DNA from: a virus
IMG/VR virus record: IMGVR_UViG_3300019762_000012
Span: 1 to 44,189 of that record
DNA: 44,189 nucleotides
Reading direction: 5' to 3' (one strand)
This document shows positions 40,762-44,189 of this stretch, one piece after another (the stretch's first letter is position 1; every line of letters begins with the position of its first letter). Both the position numbers and the translations under genes were made by a program. The notes below the pieces were generated by a model that saw only the letters and a program-made list of their open reading frames with translations, was not told the origin of the DNA and made no database searches.

Positions 40762-41202
40762 ATGGATCAACTAAAGTGGTTTTTATCACACACTTATAAC
40801 TGGATATGCGGCTTACTAGTCGCATACGTCGGTTACTTCTCCCCCATAATTGGGGTTATAAATGTCATGATGGCAGCAATAGTCATTGACTTGATAGTCG
40901 GGGTCATAGCAGCTAGATGCAGGGGGGACGGTATTAAGTCCAAGAAGTTATGGCGGACAGGATATAAGTTTTTCTTCGCACTCATGATAGTGCATATGAT
41001 GTATGCGATGGATAAAGAGATGGGCATGGTAGAGATGCACAGGGTCATAGCTTGGCTAATAACAGGATTCGAAATGTGGAGTATATTAGAATCTTGTGCG
41101 AGTATTTCAGACCATAGAGTATTTCGCATCATCAAGAAACTTATGGCTGATAAAATTAAAGATAAAACAGGAATAGACATAAACACTAAGCAAGATGAGT
41201 AA
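40762..41202 (+). CDS. Holin (phage holin family 4-like)
   Basis: This 146-residue protein has three hydrophobic stretches at about 13-30, 33-52 and 67-83. The DLIVGVIAARCRGDGIKSKKLWRTGYKFF pattern (about 43-72, read in two parts) is typical of the toxin-secretion/phage-lysis holin family. A charged C-terminal tail ends KQDE. It overlaps the amidase gene by 8 bases, the classical holin-endolysin order. It forms lesions in the inner membrane at the set lysis time. Confidence 0.85.
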   Translation: MDQLKWFLSHTYNWICGLLVAYVGYFSPIIGVINVMMAAIVIDLIVGVIAARCRGDGIKSKKLWRTGYKFFFALMIVHMMYAMDKEMGMVEMHRVIAWLITGFEMWSILESCASISDHRVFRIIKKLMADKIKDKTGIDINTKQDE

Positions 41203-41773
41203 ACCTATAATATTATTAGATAATGGCCACGGGGTAGATACCTCGGGAAAACGCAGCCCTAAATGGGCTGATGGAAGTCAGTTGAAAGAGTGGGAGTTCA
41301 ACAGAGATATAGTTAAGAGGGTGGCACGCGCCCTCTCTGCTAAATCTATATCTCATAAAATCCTAGTACCTGAGGAGGAGGATATATCACTTAAAACTAG
41401 ATGTAAGAGAGCTAACAAACACAAGAGTGCAATCTTGATAAGTATACACGCAAACGCGGGAGGTGGCTCAGGCATAGAGTGCTTTACAAGCGTAGGAGAT
41501 ACTTACGCAGACAGATTAGCTACTATTTTCTTACAGACTGCCCATAATGCCATGCCTAACGTTAAGATGAGGTATTCCTTAAGCGACGGGGATATAGACA
41601 AGGAATGTAATTTCTACATCCTTAAGCATACACGCTGCCCCGCTATACTCACTGAGAACTTCTTCATGGATAACGAGACAGATTGTAAGTTCTTATTAAC
41701 GGATGAGGGTAGAGATAAGATAGCAGGGTACCATGTGGATGCTATCCTAGAGATGTTAAACCTTTATAAATAA
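41195..41773 (+). CDS. Endolysin, N-acetylmuramoyl-L-alanine amidase (Amidase_3)
   Basis: This 192-residue catalytic-domain-only enzyme has zinc ligands H12 (DNGHG), E34 (KEWEFN; E32 is the alternative) and H85 (ISIHANA). The catalytic E154 is in AILTENFFM. No signal peptide or cell-wall-binding domain is present, as usual for endolysins of phages with Gram-negative hosts that rely on a holin. It cleaves the amide bond between MurNAc and L-Ala in peptidoglycan. Confidence 0.93.
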   Translation: MSKPIILLDNGHGVDTSGKRSPKWADGSQLKEWEFNRDIVKRVARALSAKSISHKILVPEEEDISLKTRCKRANKHKSAILISIHANAGGGSGIECFTSVGDTYADRLATIFLQTAHNAMPNVKMRYSLSDGDIDKECNFYILKHTRCPAILTENFFMDNETDCKFLLTDEGRDKIAGYHVDAILEMLNLYK

Positions 41774-41779
41774 AACGAT

Positions 41780-42472
41780 ATGAAAATCTATTTTAAAGAG
41801 GGTAAGTTATTTGTGGAAGACGGGACTAATCTGTCTAAGCATAACCCTACCCAAGGGATAATCAAATGGGGGGTGGACGAAGATACAAATCTAATCGTTA
41901 CACTTAAGTCTAAATTAGGACTTATAGTTGAAGCCGTGAAACTTAGTGATATTAAGACCGAAGCCGACGCAGCATACACTCAAGAGAGTTTCGAGACAAT
42001 GCTTGCTAATTTTTTTGTTGATGCCCTGTTGAGACATACGGGGCTGTATTTAACCCAACCCGAGGGTGAGGAAAACTGGGTATTCACAGCTCTGTCTGTT
42101 GCGGGCGATTGGTATGATGTCCAAGGGACTTTCGAACTATCCGAAGACCCTGATGGTTTTGCGATAATAGAAGGAGTGCCTACCTACTTAGGACCTACAC
42201 AAGTTAACCTGTTTACAGGGTCTTCAGATGTTAAAGTGGATAAGAACACGGATCTGTCTTACGGTTTATTCGTTAATAATGAGACCGAGCCCCGTGCAGT
42301 AAGTTTACACACATTTTCCACGCCTAACGCATATGAGTTGATGGCTATCTCGAAGGAGGTGACTCTCGACTATGGGGATAAACTATACCTGAGGGCCAAA
42401 GCGAGTGCGAACACGACGAAAATGACTCCTGCCGATTTAAACACTGTTTTCTGGGGATCTAAACCGATGTAA
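41780..42472 (+). CDS. Virion or receptor-related beta protein of unknown function
   Basis: This is a 230-residue protein after the lysis genes. The first 70 residues (MKIYFKEGKLFVEDGTNLSK) form beta hairpins. The last 130 (WVFTALSVAGDWYDVQGTFEL, LYLRAKASANTTKMTPADLN) look like a carbohydrate-binding or jelly-roll-type beta domain. It could be a head fibre or accessory fibre. I have no specific family; the assignment is inference from composition. Confidence 0.55.
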   Translation: MKIYFKEGKLFVEDGTNLSKHNPTQGIIKWGVDEDTNLIVTLKSKLGLIVEAVKLSDIKTEADAAYTQESFETMLANFFVDALLRHTGLYLTQPEGEENWVFTALSVAGDWYDVQGTFELSEDPDGFAIIEGVPTYLGPTQVNLFTGSSDVKVDKNTDLSYGLFVNNETEPRAVSLHTFSTPNAYELMAISKEVTLDYGDKLYLRAKASANTTKMTPADLNTVFWGSKPM

Positions 42473-42474
42473 TT

Positions 42475-42864
42475 ATGGGGTGGTTAACGAGTTTATTTAA
42501 GAAAATTGATGTAGGGAAAGCGGTAGATACTGTTTTCTCCGGCATAGATAAGTCAATCCTAACTAAAGAGGAGTTGGTAGACTACGAGAGTAAGAAGGCC
42601 GACATGCTAACTAAGTTCGTGCTTAACGACAATAATATTACCAGGGGGATATCTAGGAGAGTAATAGCCTTCATGTTCAGTATTGTCTTCCTGGCATTGA
42701 TCGTATTAGGTGTTGGGGTATGGACTGTCAATGAAGAGTACTCGGAGTTTATATTCACCGTGATTAAAGAGTTATTACTTACTCCAGTGAGTATGATATT
42801 AGCGTTTTATTTTACTTTGTACGGTATTGATAAATTCAAAGGCTTCCGAAAGAAGAAAGAATAA
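42475..42864 (+). CDS. 3TM-type membrane protein, second holin-like candidate
   Basis: This is a 129-residue protein. An N-terminal amphipathic helix (MGWLTSLFKKIDVGKAVDTV) and a charged region precede two membrane helices (about 64-84 and 100-118) and a basic tail (KFKGFRKKKE). The DNNITRGISRRVIAFMF lead-in resembles the Phage_3TM/holin-related group often placed last in a lysis module. It may be an accessory holin or anti-holin. It is the final late gene before region B. Confidence 0.65.
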   Translation: MGWLTSLFKKIDVGKAVDTVFSGIDKSILTKEELVDYESKKADMLTKFVLNDNNITRGISRRVIAFMFSIVFLALIVLGVGVWTVNEEYSEFIFTVIKELLLTPVSMILAFYFTLYGIDKFKGFRKKKE

Positions 42865-42877
42865 AATTAGGCAGAGT

Positions 42878-43134
42878 AACACAATAAGGAACAATATAAC
42901 ACTATGTATTGTTCCTTTTGTTTTGCCTGATTTTAAAGGGTTAGAGGGGCATAGGAACAATAGGAACAATAAATACTATAAACTTTAGAAATATATAATA
43001 TAGGGTAATACTAGGGCACCGATAACAACATATACACGTATACAGGGTTTTTCTAGTTTTAGGGGAATCATTGTTCCTATTGTGTTATCCTGTGCTTATA
43101 TCTCTGACCTTCAAATATTTACAGGGGAACAATA
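42878..43134. repeat. Iteron cluster B (GGAACAATA family)
   Basis: GGAACAATA occurs forward at 42888-42896, 42954-42962, 42963-42971 and 43126-43134. It occurs in reverse (TATTGTTCC) at 42907-42915 and, as ATTGTTCC, at 43070-43077. AACACAATA is at 42878-42886 and its reverse TATTGTGTT at 43079-43087. The tandem pair at 42954-42971 is directly adjacent to the AT-rich core. Confidence 0.85.
42886..42924 (+). terminator. Iteron-built hairpin terminator after the late operon
   Basis: AAGGAACAATA (42886-42896) and TATTGTTCCTT (42907-42917) pair perfectly around a 10-base loop and are followed by TTGTTTT. An outer AGGCA/TGCCT pair extends it. It may serve both as a terminator and as a palindromic protein-binding site. 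Confidence 0.65.
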
Positions 43135-43173
43135 AATAATAGAATACTTTTTTAAAAATATTTTTAAAAAATA

Positions 43174-43204
43174 TTTGTGATTTAAAATAAAAGCTATACT
43201 TTAG
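43174..43204 (+). promoter_or_regulatory. Early promoter with TACTTTAG core
   Basis: TTTG (43174-43177), a 19-base spacer, then TACTTTAG (43197-43204). The core and following CAG are identical to those of the 77-bp promoter repeats. The ATG at 43209 is only 4 bases beyond the core, implying a leaderless message or one starting within the codon region. It is the natural first early promoter. Confidence 0.65.
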
Positions 43205-43208
43205 CAGC

Positions 43209-43367
43209 ATGGAATTGGTACTAAGATATCAGGTGTTCAAATGGTTCTCTAATCAGAATCCCCACATGGATGAGGAAACATTACTGTTTGCCTTCTCTAT
43301 GATGAGCGACAAGATGTTGGCAGCGACTTATGGACTAACGTATCTGAGACCAGGGTATTTTTACTAA
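43209..43367 (+). CDS. 52-residue first early protein
   Basis: This short ORF begins MELVLRYQVFKWFSNQNPHM and ends at TAA 43365-43367. It has two helices rich in aromatic and Met residues (LLFAFSMMSDKML). It is the first gene after the TACTTTAG promoter and was predicted from promoter position. There is no recognised family; first-transcribed small phage proteins often target host functions, but that is speculation here. Confidence 0.6.
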   Translation: MELVLRYQVFKWFSNQNPHMDEETLLFAFSMMSDKMLAATYGLTYLRPGYFY

Positions 43368-43385
43368 TAAAATTTTTTAAGAGAG

Positions 43386-43595
43386 ATGAAAAAAATAGAC
43401 TTAAAGGAAGTGATTGAAGCAACAGGAGTGGATAGTTTGGATCTAGCTCGCGTCCTATTCCCTTCAAACAAATACCCACAAGTAGCTCTGGAGAGAGTTA
43501 TGAGAGGGGAGTCAGAACTGAATGCAACTCAGATATATAACTTATCTGATCATACTGGCCTAGAAATTAACGACCTCTTCACTGAGGTAAAATAA
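43386..43595 (+). CDS. Small Cro/XRE-like regulator
   Basis: This is a 69-residue protein. The pattern of helices (IEATGVDSLDLARVLFPSN, YPQVALERVMRGESELNATQ, LSDHTGLEINDLF) fits a compact XRE-type helix-turn-helix, with the recognition helix near 31-41, a GES-type turn and a final LEINDLF helix. It lies next to region B and is a good candidate for binding the iterons or the TACTTTAG promoters. Neither binding nor role is shown. Confidence 0.7.
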   Translation: MKKIDLKEVIEATGVDSLDLARVLFPSNKYPQVALERVMRGESELNATQIYNLSDHTGLEINDLFTEVK

Positions 43596-43622
43596 TACTA
43601 ACCCTATAAAATCAAAAATCAA

Positions 43623-44189
43623 ATGGGACAAATCAATTTTGACATGTCTATCGATATGAATGATAGACATCAAGCTAAAGCTATGGCAGCTTTTTTCGCA
43701 GTATTGGCTGGTGGGGCTACACCACTAGAAAATGAGGGAATCCGAAAAGGCGCTCCTTTCGACGAGGACTTAAAGTCTTTTCCGGCTGAAAAAGAGCCTG
43801 AGAACTTGACTAAGGTAAAAGAAGTAGTTCCGGACCCTCACAGGTTTGCAGCTGTACAAGGGACTACTAATGACCCTATAAGGGGACAGCACGCAGATTG
43901 TATACACCGTGTCAGCGTACCTACCTATAAAGAGATAGCCAAACTTTCTTTCGGTGAATTGAAAGAGGCTTTCCCTGAATTCAAGGCAAAAGGCATAGAC
44001 GCATTCCTAAACAAATTAGTCATGGCGGGGGCAATTGAGGCACCGGTGGGTTCCGATCTGAATAAGGGAACTCAAGAAGGAACTCAAGAAGGAACTCAAG
44101 AAGGAACTCAAGAAGGAACTCAAGAAGGAACTCAAGAAGGAACTCAAGAAGGAACTCAAGAAGGAACTCAAGAAGGAACTCAAGAAGGA
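43623..44189 (+). CDS. N-terminal part of the tandem-repeat early protein (continues at 1-292)
   Basis: 189 codons run open to the last base. The product begins MGQINFDMSIDMNDRHQAKA; an early hydrophobic patch (AMAAFFAVLAGG, about 20-31) is followed by a charged globular region with FGELKEAFPEFKAKGIDAF (about 111-129). The GTQE array begins at residue 149. The protein therefore has two domains joined by an extensible hydrophilic linker. It sits between the XRE-like regulator and the DUF2800 nuclease. The function is unknown. Confidence 0.85.
   Translation, partial: MGQINFDMSIDMNDRHQAKAMAAFFAVLAGGATPLENEGIRKGAPFDEDLKSFPAEKEPENLTKVKEVVPDPHRFAAVQGTTNDPIRGQHADCIHRVSVPTYKEIAKLSFGELKEAFPEFKAKGIDAFLNKLVMAGAIEAPVGSDLNKGTQEGTQEGTQEGTQEGTQEGTQEGTQEGTQEGTQEGTQEG
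44067..44189 (+). repeat. 12-bp perfect tandem repeat (coding GTQE), right end
   Basis: 123 bases, 10.25 perfect units, run to the end of the window and are identical with the array at bases 1-123. See the entry for the left end. Confidence 0.95.

Larger units (their letters stand above)
42865..43208 (+). other. Non-coding region B: iteron-rich counterpart of region A
   Basis: These 344 bases lack an ORF. In order: AACACAATA (42878); a perfect 11-bp hairpin built of the GGAACAATA iteron (42886-42917); GGGTTAGAGGGGCAT (near 42939); paired GGAACAATA (42954 and 42963); an AT-rich core matching region A (42975-43010); TATACACGTATAC (43031-43043); reverse iterons at 43070 and 43079; GGAACAATA (43126); then A/T tracts and a promoter. 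It lies between late and early arms. Confidence 0.8.

Overview
This window reads as the essentially complete genome (about 44 kb) of a tailed, siphovirus-type dsDNA phage of a Bacteroidota host, probably a gut Bacteroidales. The host call rests on several things. Repeated promoter cores fit the Bacteroidota TAnnTTTG (-7) pattern, several with a TTTG box 18-19 bases upstream. Shine-Dalgarno sites are mostly absent and gene starts are A-rich. Several proteins resemble families I know from Bacteroides phages and mobile elements (tail fibre N-terminus, the 15307-15855 protein). Every gene I support is on the + strand. I see no integrase, no recognisable CI-type repressor module, no plasmid replication or partition genes, no CRISPR array and no insertion sequence, so a lytic life style is the simplest reading.

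Both ends of the window lie in the same perfect 12-base tandem repeat. The reading frame that enters the repeat at the right end continues in frame from the left end. The molecule is therefore circular or circularly permuted, and the linear break is most simply an assembly artefact inside a repeat-bearing gene (43623 to the end, then 1 to 292).

Layout: (1) An early/replication arm runs from about 43.2 kb across the junction to 19.6 kb. It holds two small regulators, the tandem-repeat protein, a RecB/Cas4-like nuclease (DUF2800), a single-strand binding protein (DUF2815), an RNA-rich locus with three tRNA-like elements, a family A DNA polymerase, a VapE-type primase-helicase, an exported and membrane protein cluster, a VRR-NUC nuclease, a MazG-like pyrophosphohydrolase, a SNF2-type helicase, thymidylate synthase, DUF3310, an HNH endonuclease, a group of small Cys-rich proteins and a DnaQ-like exonuclease. 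(2) A 570-base non-coding region (19.6-20.2 kb) is full of short iterons. (3) The late arm (20.2-42.9 kb) holds two small terminase paralogues, large terminase, a promoter-driven abundant-looking protein, portal, scaffold-like protein, major capsid, head-tail connectors, tail chaperone, tape measure, distal tail proteins, a tail fibre with an SGNH esterase domain, holin, amidase and a membrane protein. (4) A second non-coding region (42.9-43.2 kb) carries the same iteron families and the same AT-rich core as the first.

The genes form a coherent programme: regulators and a self-sufficient replication set, then nucleotide metabolism, then packaging, head, tail and lysis. The two related non-coding regions sit at the two early/late boundaries, nearly opposite one another on the circle. 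They are the strongest candidates for undescribed biology here (origins, packaging site or a shared regulatory switch). The odd tRNA-like elements at 2.19-2.67 kb come second.
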